From Pseudomonadota bacterium (GTDB taxonomy: Bacteria > Pseudomonadota > Alphaproteobacteria > Rhizobiales > Xanthobacteraceae): a stretch of 64,000 nt of DNA. The position numbers and the translations under genes are program-made. The stretch is taken from contig QEVP01000010.1 in assembly GCA_003576765.1 (NCBI GenBank), positions 1-64,000 on the forward strand, written 5' to 3'. Positions 33,186 to 40,566 of the stretch are shown here, in pieces (the first letter of the stretch is position 1; every line of letters begins with the position of its first letter). The notes beneath the pieces were generated by a model. It had not been told where the DNA came from. It searched no databases and saw only the letters and a list, made by a program, of their open reading frames with translations.

Positions 33186-34808
33186 ATGGATCGAACCGAT
33201 TCGCGGCTGGGCCATGCGGCGGCACGCGCGCGGCCATGGGGCGCGGGGCGGCTGTTTCGCCGGTTGATCGCATGGGTCGCTGCAGGCATCGCCGATGCGC
33301 GCACCGCCCGCGCCGTGGTGGCAGGTTTCGTGTTCGTGCATGCGGTGGCGTGGACCGTGATCCTGTGCCTGTTGAAGACGGCGCAGGACCTGCATTTCGA
33401 TACCACCGAAGCCTATGCGTGGGGTCGCGATTTTCTGCTCGGCTACGGCAAGCATCCGCCGCTGTCGGGCTGGATCGCCGGCGTCTGGTTTCGCCTCGCG
33501 CCCGTAACCGATGCCTCCGCCTATGCGCTGGCCATGGCGACGACGGGCTTCGGCCTGTTCGTGTGCTGGCTGATCGCCTGCCGGGTGGTCGATCGTCGCC
33601 GCGCCTTCCTCAGCGTGGCGCTGCTGGCGCTCTATCCGATCTTCAATTTCAAGGGGTTCAAGTACAACGCCGACCTTGCCCAGGTCGCGGTGCTGCCGCT
33701 GATCGTGCTGGCCTATCTCAATGCTTTCGAAAAGCGGACGGCGCGCGCCGGCCTCTGGCTCGGACTTGCCGCCGCAGCCGGCATGCTGACGAAATACTGG
33801 GCGGTGACGATGATCGGTGCCGTCGCGCTTGCAGCGCTGCTGCATCCGCAGCGCGCGGCCTTTCTGCGCAGCCCTGCGCCATGGGTCGCCATGGCGGCGT
33901 TCGCTGCGGCGATGGCACCGCATCTCGTCTGGCTGTGGCAGATGGATTTCGCCCCGTTCGTCTATGCCGGAACGTATGCGCACATCTCGCGGGCGCGCAG
34001 CGTGGTCGCGGCCGCCGACTTCTTCGGCCACAATTTTGCGCTGCTGGCGCCGGTGCTGATTGCGCTTGTGCTCGTGCTGTCGCTGCGCGGGCCAGGCAGC
34101 CGGCGACGGCTCTGGTGGCCGGGCTGGTTCGTCCTCAGTGCGTCCGCCGGCCCCCGCCTTGCCCCGGCGATCAATGTCTGGAGCATTCAGACGATCCTCG
34201 TGGCCGTGCCGGTGTGCGGTGCCATCGTCTTCGCCATCCTGATGAAGACCGACTGGGGCATCCCGATGTTCTTCCTGACGCCGCTCGCGCTGTTGGCATG
34301 GCCGCGCGTGCGGGTACGCCTGATCGCGCCGGTCGGCGCGCTGGCGACGTGGCTCGTCATCACCGTCGGTGTGCTGGCGCTGGCCCCATCGCTGGCGCGC
34401 GACAGTTTTGCGCGGCAGGCGGCGCAGGGGACGACCTATACCGCCGATTCGCGGCTCGCGGAGCAGCTCACCGAGCTGTGGCGGCTGCGATTCGGCACGC
34501 CGTGGGCGGTGGCGGTGTCGTTTGTCGAGGCGGCGACGCCGATGACCTTCTACAGCCCCGACCATCCGAAGCCGCTCGAACTCGACGTGGCGTGGGGTGC
34601 CGGACTGACCACGCTCGACGAGGCGAGGCGCTCCGGTTTTATCGGTATCTGCGAAACGGCCGATCCGCGGCTTGCGGACTGCATGGCGTGGATGCAGGAA
34701 AATGCCGCGGGCGCGGAGCGGATCGAGGTGACGCAGCGCCGCTTCTTCCACGGCATGGCCGGACCGCAGGGGCTTTGGCACGTCTTCATCGTGCCGCCGT
34801 CGCGCTGA
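33186..34808 (+). CDS. GT39/ArnT-like membrane glycosyltransferase, second of a tandem pair
   Basis: Paralogue of the previous gene, 540 aa and polytopic. It shares the landmarks in the same order: [36 protein letters not shown], and MLTKYWAV matching MLGKYWGI. The soluble C-terminal region differs more. The ATG at 33186 follows an AAGGAC box. The 109-bp spacer holds no gene. The pair probably arose by duplication and may act on related acceptors or donors. Confidence 0.82.
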   Translation: MDRTDSRLGHAAARARPWGAGRLFRRLIAWVAAGIADARTARAVVAGFVFVHAVAWTVILCLLKTAQDLHFDTTEAYAWGRDFLLGYGKHPPLSGWIAGVWFRLAPVTDASAYALAMATTGFGLFVCWLIACRVVDRRRAFLSVALLALYPIFNFKGFKYNADLAQVAVLPLIVLAYLNAFEKRTARAGLWLGLAAAAGMLTKYWAVTMIGAVALAALLHPQRAAFLRSPAPWVAMAAFAAAMAPHLVWLWQMDFAPFVYAGTYAHISRARSVVAAADFFGHNFALLAPVLIALVLVLSLRGPGSRRRLWWPGWFVLSASAGPRLAPAINVWSIQTILVAVPVCGAIVFAILMKTDWGIPMFFLTPLALLAWPRVRVRLIAPVGALATWLVITVGVLALAPSLARDSFARQAAQGTTYTADSRLAEQLTELWRLRFGTPWAVAVSFVEAATPMTFYSPDHPKPLELDVAWGAGLTTLDEARRSGFIGICETADPRLADCMAWMQENAAGAERIEVTQRRFFHGMAGPQGLWHVFIVPPSR

Positions 34809-35132
34809 TTATTCCTCGCCGAATTTGCCGGCGATGAGGTCGCTCAGTGCCGTCACCGCGGCGTTGGCTTCGCGGCCGCGTGCTGCAATTTCGATGGTGG
34901 TGCCGGGCCCGGCGGCGAGCATCATCAGCCCCATGATCGAGGTGCCGCCGACGGTCTCGCCGTTGCGCGTCACGGTGACGTCGGCGTCGAAGCGCTCCAC
35001 CACCTGCACGAATTTGGCGGAGGCGCGCGCATGCAGGCCGCGCTTGTTGATGATCTCGACCGTGCGCGTGACGGGTTCGGCCGGCGCAGCCGGCTCAGGG
35101 CGCGGAGGGACGTCGTCGCTCGCCTGCGTCAT
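34809..35132 (-). CDS. HPr-family phosphocarrier of the PTS (NPr-like)
   Basis: Phosphocarrier of 107 aa with a 20-residue Pro/Ala-rich N-terminal extension. The active-site His34 lies in KRGLHARASAKF, and the regulatory Ser65 in GGTSIMGLMML matches the site phosphorylated by HprK. It overlaps the EIIA gene by 4 bp. In alphaproteobacteria this HPr works with EI-Ntr and EIIA in a regulatory PTS that does not transport sugar. The matching kinase hprK is 22 kb away in this window. Confidence 0.93.
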   Translation of the reverse strand: MTQASDDVPPRPEPAAPAEPVTRTVEIINKRGLHARASAKFVQVVERFDADVTVTRNGETVGGTSIMGLMMLAAGPGTTIEIAARGREANAAVTALSDLIAGKFGEE

Positions 35133-35530
35133 TTGCCGGCGAGCACGCGGCTGGCGATGGTGACGTATTTGCGGCCCGCCTCCTGCGCGGCGGCGATCGC
35201 CTCGGGCAGCGCGTAGTCCTCGCGCACCTTGGCGAGCTTGACCAGCATCGGCAGGTTGATGCCGGCGAGCACCTCGACCTTCGGCCGGCTCATGCAGGAA
35301 ATCGCCAGGTTCGACGGCGTGCCGCCGAACATGTCGGTGAGGATGGCGACGCCGTCGCCGCTATCGGCGCGCGCCACCGCCTCGATGATATCGCTGCGGC
35401 ACAGGTCGGCGTCGTCTTCCGCCCCGATGGTGATCGTCTCGATTTGCTTCTGCGGACCCATGACGTGCTCCAGCGCCGCCTTGAACTCGTCGGCAAGCCG
35501 CCCGTGGGTCACAAGTACCAGACCAATCAT
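35129..35530 (-). CDS. PTS EIIA component, mannose/fructose family (regulatory)
   Basis: EIIA-Man-type protein of 133 aa. The phosphorylated His9 is in LVLVTHGRLADEF, and AILTDMFGGTPSNLAI is the family core. There is no EIIB, IIC or IID gene nearby, so it is expected to be regulatory, accepting phosphate from HPr. A strong GAGGAG box precedes the ATG. It forms a two-gene operon with HPr. Confidence 0.92.
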   Translation of the reverse strand: MIGLVLVTHGRLADEFKAALEHVMGPQKQIETITIGAEDDADLCRSDIIEAVARADSGDGVAILTDMFGGTPSNLAISCMSRPKVEVLAGINLPMLVKLAKVREDYALPEAIAAAQEAGRKYVTIASRVLAGK

Positions 35531-35847
35531 TCAAGACTCCTCGCGGGCGCTCTTTGGGTGCACCGCACGAAAGGGCCACATCATGACCATCCAAGGCTCC
35601 CATGCAAGAGCGGATGTGGCGCCTGTTGCGCCTGACTGCGGGAGGGGAAAACCGGCCTGCCCCGGATGGCGATCTGGCCCATATATGGGGAGTGCGCGCA
35701 ATCCGACAATCGGTGCAATGTCGCAGGCGGCGGGATGGCCAAAGCGCCGCACCCCGCGACGCTGGCGCACGGTTCCCGCGGCGGTCGGGCGCATCGAAAA
35801 GCCCGGTGCGAGACCGGGCTTGGGCCTGCACATGACGTGCGAAAGTG
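35531..35847. promoter_or_regulatory. EIIA/rpsT intergenic region
   Basis: This 317-bp gap between EIIA and rpsT, both on the minus strand, has no supported gene. It contains a perfect 12-bp palindrome cccatatatggg at 35678-35689, possibly part of the EIIA promoter or an operator. dnaA, often found beside rpsT in this order, is absent. Confidence 0.35.
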
Positions 35848-36114
35848 TTATTTCGCGAGCTTGGCGATGCTGTGCGTCAGCCGCGACACTTTTCGGCTGG
35901 CGGCATTCTTGTGGACGATGCTGCGCTGGGCCGCCTGCATCAGCTTCGGCTCGGCGCGCTTCATCGCCTCCAGCGCCGCTTCGCGATCGCCCTTGGCGAT
36001 GGCTTCCTCGACCTGACGGACCGCGCCGCGCATCTGGGTGCGGCGGGACTTGTTGACGAGCGTGCGTCGGGCAATCTTGCGGGTCGCCTTGATGGCGGAC
36101 TTGGTATTGGCCAT
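35848..36114 (-). CDS. rpsT: 30S ribosomal protein S20
   Basis: Small ribosomal subunit protein that binds 16S rRNA, 88 aa. The start [17 protein letters not shown] is diagnostic, and the Lys/Arg-rich helices continue to [20 protein letters not shown]. The ATG at 36114 is preferred over an upstream MIP extension. Convergent or nearby genes give no operon partner. Confidence 0.96.
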   Translation of the reverse strand: MANTKSAIKATRKIARRTLVNKSRRTQMRGAVRQVEEAIAKGDREAALEAMKRAEPKLMQAAQRSIVHKNAASRKVSRLTHSIAKLAK

Positions 36115-36385
36115 GGGTATCAAAATCCTTCGGCGGCTGCCGCCGGCGGGTTTTCAAGGGTGGCGGGCGCCTCTGGCGGGTCGAAAACGGAACACCTGCT
36201 CCGAAAGTCGCCGGATCGCCACGTCGTCCAAAGAACAGCGGCGGCAGGATTGCGCCCGCCGCCAGTTGTGGGCCTTATACGGGTGGCGGCGACTGCCGTC
36301 AACGCCTGCCCGCGGGAACCCGACGGGCGCTCGCCCCAGCCGGCGACAGCAAGGCGAACGTGTCAAAGGGGTTAAAGGGTAAGCC

Positions 36386-36703
36386 ATGATCCGCGGGCTG
36401 TTTCGGTTGTTCGGGCTGTTGCTGTTGGCGGCGGGTTTTGTGCTTCTGGTCTATGACGGGGCGCGCACCATCGCCGACCAGCGCCTGCAGTTCACCCGGC
36501 TCGACGAGGTCTGGAACGATCTCCACCAGGGCAGCCAGGCGGCGTTTCAGGCGCTCGTCGAGGCCACCTCGCCATGGCTGTGGGACAACGCCGTCCGGGT
36601 GGTGCTGGCGCAGCCGGCGTGGCTGGTGCTGGGCGCCGTCGGCCTGTTTCTGATGCTGGCATTCCGGCCGCGCAAGCCGCTGATCGGCTACGCGCGGGAC
36701 TGA
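36386..36703 (+). CDS. Small conserved two-helix membrane protein, function unknown
   Basis: The 105-aa protein has an N-terminal transmembrane helix (LFGLLLLAAGFVLLVYDGAR), a polar loop with TRLDEVWNDLHQGSQAAFQ, and a second helix (PAWLVLGAVGLFLMLAF) before a short basic tail. I recognise no catalytic domain. Similar small proteins occur in related genomes. The start at 36386 is the first ATG; the ribosome-binding site is weak. Confidence 0.7.
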   Translation: MIRGLFRLFGLLLLAAGFVLLVYDGARTIADQRLQFTRLDEVWNDLHQGSQAAFQALVEATSPWLWDNAVRVVLAQPAWLVLGAVGLFLMLAFRPRKPLIGYARD

Positions 36704-36778
36704 CGCCGGCCCTGCAACCTCCTATATATTGACGGTACCGGACGCCCGCCGCTGCCCGTGTATCCTTCGGAGGACACC

Positions 36779-37438
36779 ATGCTGTTCATGCGCAAGCCCG
36801 CCTCGATGCCGAGCATCGACACCGCGCTCCCCGGCCGCATGATGCCGATCCCCACCGCCGAGACCCATTTCGTCAACGGTCGACGACTCGCGCCGCCCTA
36901 TCCGGCGGGAACCGAGCGGGCGCTGTTCGGCATGGGCTGCTTCTGGGGTGCGGAGCGGCTGTTCTGGCAACTCGGCGAGGGCATCCACATCACGGCGGCG
37001 GGCTATGCCGGCGGCTTTACGCCGAACCCGACCTACGAGGAGGTGTGCTCGGGCCATACCGGGCACACCGAGGCGGTGCTGGTGGTGTTCGATCCCGCGC
37101 GGCTCCCCTATGAGCGGCTGGTCAAGACGTTCTGGGAGAACCACGACCCGACGCAGGGCATGCGGCAGGGCAACGATATCGGCACGCAGTACCGCTCGGC
37201 GATCTATACCTTCGACGACGCGCAGCAGGGGATCGCGACCGCCTCGAAGGCAGCGTTCGGCAAGGCGCTGGCGGGGCGCGGGCTTGGGGCGATTACAACG
37301 GAGATCGCGCCGGCGCCGGAGTTCTACTTCGCCGAGGACTATCACCAGCAGTATCTCGCCAAGAACCCGGCGGGCTATTGCGGCCTCGCCGGCACCGGCG
37401 TCGCCTGTCCGGTCGGGATCGGCGCGCTAGCTGGCTGA
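36779..37438 (+). CDS. msrA: Peptide methionine-S-sulfoxide reductase MsrA
   Basis: Repairs the S epimer of methionine sulfoxide in proteins. The 219-aa protein carries the catalytic Cys54 in [13 protein letters not shown], with [18 protein letters not shown] and [19 protein letters not shown], and C-terminal Cys residues ([14 protein letters not shown]) that can act as resolving thiols. The ATG at 36779 has a GGAGGA box. Its last 12 bases overlap the convergent antiporter gene mnhG. Confidence 0.95.
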   Translation: MLFMRKPASMPSIDTALPGRMMPIPTAETHFVNGRRLAPPYPAGTERALFGMGCFWGAERLFWQLGEGIHITAAGYAGGFTPNPTYEEVCSGHTGHTEAVLVVFDPARLPYERLVKTFWENHDPTQGMRQGNDIGTQYRSAIYTFDDAQQGIATASKAAFGKALAGRGLGAITTEIAPAPEFYFAEDYHQQYLAKNPAGYCGLAGTGVACPVGIGALAG

Positions 37439-37783
37439 GCGTTCGGCCTCCGCTTCCGGGTCGTGACCCTCCAGCCGGTCGCGGTAGTCGGCGGCACGAA
37501 CGAGCAGCATCAGCGAGACCGGTGTGGTCACGGTGACGAACAGCGCGATCAGTACCTCGTGGATCACAAGGCGCTCGCCGGCCAGCGAGAAGTACAGCAT
37601 CGAGCCGATCAGGATGAAGCCGGTGCCGAGCGTGGTGCCAAGCGTCGGCGCGTGCACGCGTTCGTAGAAGGTGCCGAGCCGCAACAGCCCGACGGTGCCG
37701 ATCAGCGTCAGCACCGCGCCGAGCAGCACGCAGGCCGCGACCAGGATCGCCGCCCACAGCGGCAGGTGAACGGCGAGCGTCAT
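37427..37783 (-). CDS. mnhG: Mrp/Pha cation/proton antiporter subunit G
   Basis: The 118-aa protein has three hydrophobic helices and the MnhG/PhaG landmarks [28 protein letters not shown] (read in two parts: [17 protein letters not shown] and [11 protein letters not shown]) plus [11 protein letters not shown]. It is the last gene of the operon mnhA(B)-C-D-E-F-G, each overlapping the next by 1-4 bp, and it converges on msrA. Confidence 0.93.
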   Translation of the reverse strand: MTLAVHLPLWAAILVAACVLLGAVLTLIGTVGLLRLGTFYERVHAPTLGTTLGTGFILIGSMLYFSLAGERLVIHEVLIALFVTVTTPVSLMLLVRAADYRDRLEGHDPEAEAERSAS

Positions 37784-38061
37784 TCGATGACCTCCCCGCG
37801 CATCAGGAATTTGGCGAGCGCCGCCGTCGAGACGAAACCGAGCACCGCGATCACCAGCGCCGCCTCGAAATACAGCGTGGTGCCGGAGCGGATGCCGAAA
37901 GTCAGCAGCAGCAGCATGGCGCTGACGTAGAGCGCATCGAAAGCGGCGACGCGATCCTGCGCGCGGGGCCCGCGCAGCATGCGGACAGTGGCACAGACCA
38001 TCGCCAGCGCGAGGCAGAGTTGCGCCAGCAGCACCGACAGCGTGAGGATCAGCACGTTCAT
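37780..38061 (-). CDS. mnhF: Mrp/Pha cation/proton antiporter subunit F
   Basis: Small membrane subunit of 93 aa with three helices and the conserved [15 protein letters not shown] motif, followed by a final hydrophobic helix. The ATG at 38061 overlaps the mnhE stop. PhaF/MrpF proteins are required for assembly and function of the hetero-oligomeric antiporter that exports Na+ or K+ in exchange for protons. Confidence 0.92.
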   Translation of the reverse strand: MNVLILTLSVLLAQLCLALAMVCATVRMLRGPRAQDRVAAFDALYVSAMLLLLTFGIRSGTTLYFEAALVIAVLGFVSTAALAKFLMRGEVIE

Positions 38062-38558
38062 CGGAAGATCTCCAGAAGCAGCGTCTCGTAGCGTTGCTGG
38101 ATGGTCTCGATCCAGTCGGCTTCCTCGATCAGGTCGAGCACGTGGATGCGCAGCAGGCCGGTCGCCGAATCGAAATCGACCCACACCGTGCCCGGCGTCG
38201 AGGTGATGATGGTGCCGAGCACCGCCAGCGCGTTGGCGTTGCGCAGCTTCAGCGGAATGGCGACGAAGCCGGCGTTGCGCTCGCGCCGCTTGAGGCGGAG
38301 GATGATGCCGGTCACCGCGATGTTGGAGCGAACGATATCGACGAACACCCGCCAGCCCAGCCGCACGATCGCGACCGGCCGGCTGAGCCGTACCGGCGGC
38401 GGCTCGAGCAGCAAAAGCCCCCGCGGTGCGATCAGCGCGACCAGTCCGCCGAGCACGAGATGGCCGGGCGACAGCGACTGATTGAGCAGCAGCCACAGCG
38501 CGAACAGGCCGAGCGACACCAGGGGATAGGGCAAAATGGCGCGTGCGAGCGTTCTCAT
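38058..38558 (-). CDS. mnhE: Mrp/Pha cation/proton antiporter subunit E
   Basis: Membrane subunit of 166 aa with N-terminal helices ([34 protein letters not shown]), the [13 protein letters not shown] segment and the conserved [17 protein letters not shown] region. The ATG at 38558 gives the standard family length and overlaps mnhD by 4 bp. Confidence 0.92.
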   Translation of the reverse strand: MRTLARAILPYPLVSLGLFALWLLLNQSLSPGHLVLGGLVALIAPRGLLLLEPPPVRLSRPVAIVRLGWRVFVDIVRSNIAVTGIILRLKRRERNAGFVAIPLKLRNANALAVLGTIITSTPGTVWVDFDSATGLLRIHVLDLIEEADWIETIQQRYETLLLEIFR

Positions 38559-40225
38559 GGCCGCGCCTCGGTGGCTTTTTCGAGCGGCGGCGGGATGCTG
38601 CGGCCGCTGTCGGCGTCGGTGGTCGCGTGGAGCGATTGGGCCGTCGCCTGCATGTAGCGCATCACCGGAGCGGCCTCGATCGTCATCGCCACGCACAGCA
38701 TCAGGAGCACGGCGACCGGCGCCAGCTCGACGGCGAGCACGCGCGGCACGCTGCGCTCGATCGGTGCCCAGAAGGTGCGGATGCCGGCGCGCGTCATGGC
38801 GATGATGGTGGCCAATCCCGAGACGATGATGACCGCGAGGAAGGCCCAGACCTCCGCCGCCGGCATCGGCACCGTAGCGCCCGGCGCCGCGGCGGTCGCC
38901 GTCTGAACGAGGCCCGCCGGGTTGAGCATGGCGGTGAGCAGCACGAATTTGCCGATGAAGCCGGACAGCGGCGGCAGCCCGGCGAGCAGCAGCGCGCAGG
39001 CGAAGAAGGACAGGCCGAGCACGGCCAGCGTGGCGGGGGTGGCGGCGCCGATCTCCTCCTCATGCTCGGACTCCTCCTCGGTGCCGTTGCCGAACGCCTC
39101 CATGGTGACCGCGAGCATGTCGGCGCCGGCGGCGCGGCCGCGTTCGACCAATTCGATCAGCAGGAAGAAGGCGGCCAGCGCCAGCGTCGAGCTGGCGAGG
39201 TAGTACAGCATGCCGCCGGTCACCGAGACGCCGCCGATGCCGATCGCCGCCAGCACCGTGCCGGACGACACCAGCACGGCGTAGCCGGTCATGCGCGGCA
39301 TGTCCTGCGCGGCGAGAATGCCGATCAGGCCGTAGATCATCGTCATCAGGCCGCCGAACAGAATCCAGGTGCCGCCGAAATGTGCCGAGGCGCCGGCCTC
39401 CTCGCCGAACAGAAGCAGCGACAGCCGCAGCACCACGTAGACGCCGACCTTGGTCATGATCGCGAACACCGAGGCCACCGGCGGGGCGGCGGCGGCGTAG
39501 GCGGTCGGCAGCCAGAAGCCGAGCGGCCACATGCCGGCCTTGACCAGGAAGGCGATGCCGAGGATCGCGGCGCCCGCTTCGAGCAGCATGCGGTTGTCGT
39601 CCGGCACGGTGGCGATGCGCTGGGCCAGGTCGGCCATGTTGAGCGTGCCGGTGACGCCGTAGATCAGGCTGACGCCGATCAGGAACAGCGAGGAGGCGGC
39701 GAGGTTGACGGCGATGTATTGCAGCCCGGCGCGCACCCGCGCGAGCCCCGTGCCGTGCAGCAGCAGGCCGTAGGACGCAGCCAGCAGCAGTTCGAAGAAC
39801 ACGAACAGGTTGAACAGGTCGCCGGTCAGGAAGGCGCCGTTCAGTCCCATCAGCAGCAGTTGGAACAGCGCATGGAAATACGGGCCGGCGCGGTCCCAGC
39901 GCGCCAGCGAGAATGTCAGCGCCGCACAGCCGAGCACGGCCGTGAGCGCCACCATCAGCGCCGACAGGCGGTCGAGCACCAGCACGATTCCGAACGGCGC
40001 CGGCCAGTTGCCGAGCGGATAGGTGCGGCTGACGCCGGCGCCGGGGGGGCTTGCGTCGGCCATCGCCATCAGCACGATGGCGATCGCCAGCAGGCCGAAG
40101 GTCGAGGTGAGGCTGAGCGCGGTGCGCAGCGTCCGGCGGCGCTCGTCGAGCAGCAGCATCAACGCCGCCGCCACCAGCGGCAGCAGGATCGGCGCGATCA
40201 CCAGATGGTCGAGCGCCCGCGTCAT
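38555..40225 (-). CDS. mnhD: Mrp/Pha cation/proton antiporter subunit D
   Basis: Large polytopic subunit of 556 aa, homologous to the proton-pumping NuoM/NuoN subunits of complex I. The proton-translocation domain includes [18 protein letters not shown], with the family Glu, and [28 protein letters not shown] charged [11 protein letters not shown] segment follows in the second half. It couples to MnhA for ion exchange. It overlaps mnhC and mnhE. Confidence 0.94.
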   Translation of the reverse strand: MTRALDHLVIAPILLPLVAAALMLLLDERRRTLRTALSLTSTFGLLAIAIVLMAMADASPPGAGVSRTYPLGNWPAPFGIVLVLDRLSALMVALTAVLGCAALTFSLARWDRAGPYFHALFQLLLMGLNGAFLTGDLFNLFVFFELLLAASYGLLLHGTGLARVRAGLQYIAVNLAASSLFLIGVSLIYGVTGTLNMADLAQRIATVPDDNRMLLEAGAAILGIAFLVKAGMWPLGFWLPTAYAAAAPPVASVFAIMTKVGVYVVLRLSLLLFGEEAGASAHFGGTWILFGGLMTMIYGLIGILAAQDMPRMTGYAVLVSSGTVLAAIGIGGVSVTGGMLYYLASSTLALAAFFLLIELVERGRAAGADMLAVTMEAFGNGTEEESEHEEEIGAATPATLAVLGLSFFACALLLAGLPPLSGFIGKFVLLTAMLNPAGLVQTATAAAPGATVPMPAAEVWAFLAVIIVSGLATIIAMTRAGIRTFWAPIERSVPRVLAVELAPVAVLLMLCVAMTIEAAPVMRYMQATAQSLHATTDADSGRSIPPPLEKATEARP

Positions 40226-40566
40226 TGGCCCTGCTCCCGGCCATCGACGTGATCGGTGCCGGTCAGGCCGCGCGAGGCCAGGAGCACCACGAGGAACAGC
40301 GCCGTCATGGCGAAGCCGATGACGATGGCGGTCAGCACCAGCGCCTGCGGCACCGGATCGACGTAGCGCGCGGTGGCATCGACCACGCCCTCATGCAGGA
40401 TCGGCGGCGCGCCGGTGCGCAGCCGCCCCATGCCGAAGATGAACAGGTTGACGGCATAGGAGATCAGCGACAGCCCGATGATGACCTGAAAGGTACGCGG
40501 CCGCAGCAGGAGCCAGACGCCGGAGCCGGTGAGCACGCCGATGCCGATGGCGAGAATGATTTCCAT
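40222..40566 (-). CDS. mnhC: Mrp/Pha cation/proton antiporter subunit C
   Basis: The 114-aa protein is homologous to NuoK. Three helices are visible: IILAIGIGVLTGSGVWLLL, VIIGLSLISYAVNLFIFGMG and the C-terminal ALVLTAIVIGFAMTALFLVV, with the conserved TAIVIG. The ATG at 40566 shares a base with the mnhA stop. Confidence 0.93.
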   Translation of the reverse strand: MEIILAIGIGVLTGSGVWLLLRPRTFQVIIGLSLISYAVNLFIFGMGRLRTGAPPILHEGVVDATARYVDPVPQALVLTAIVIGFAMTALFLVVLLASRGLTGTDHVDGREQGQ

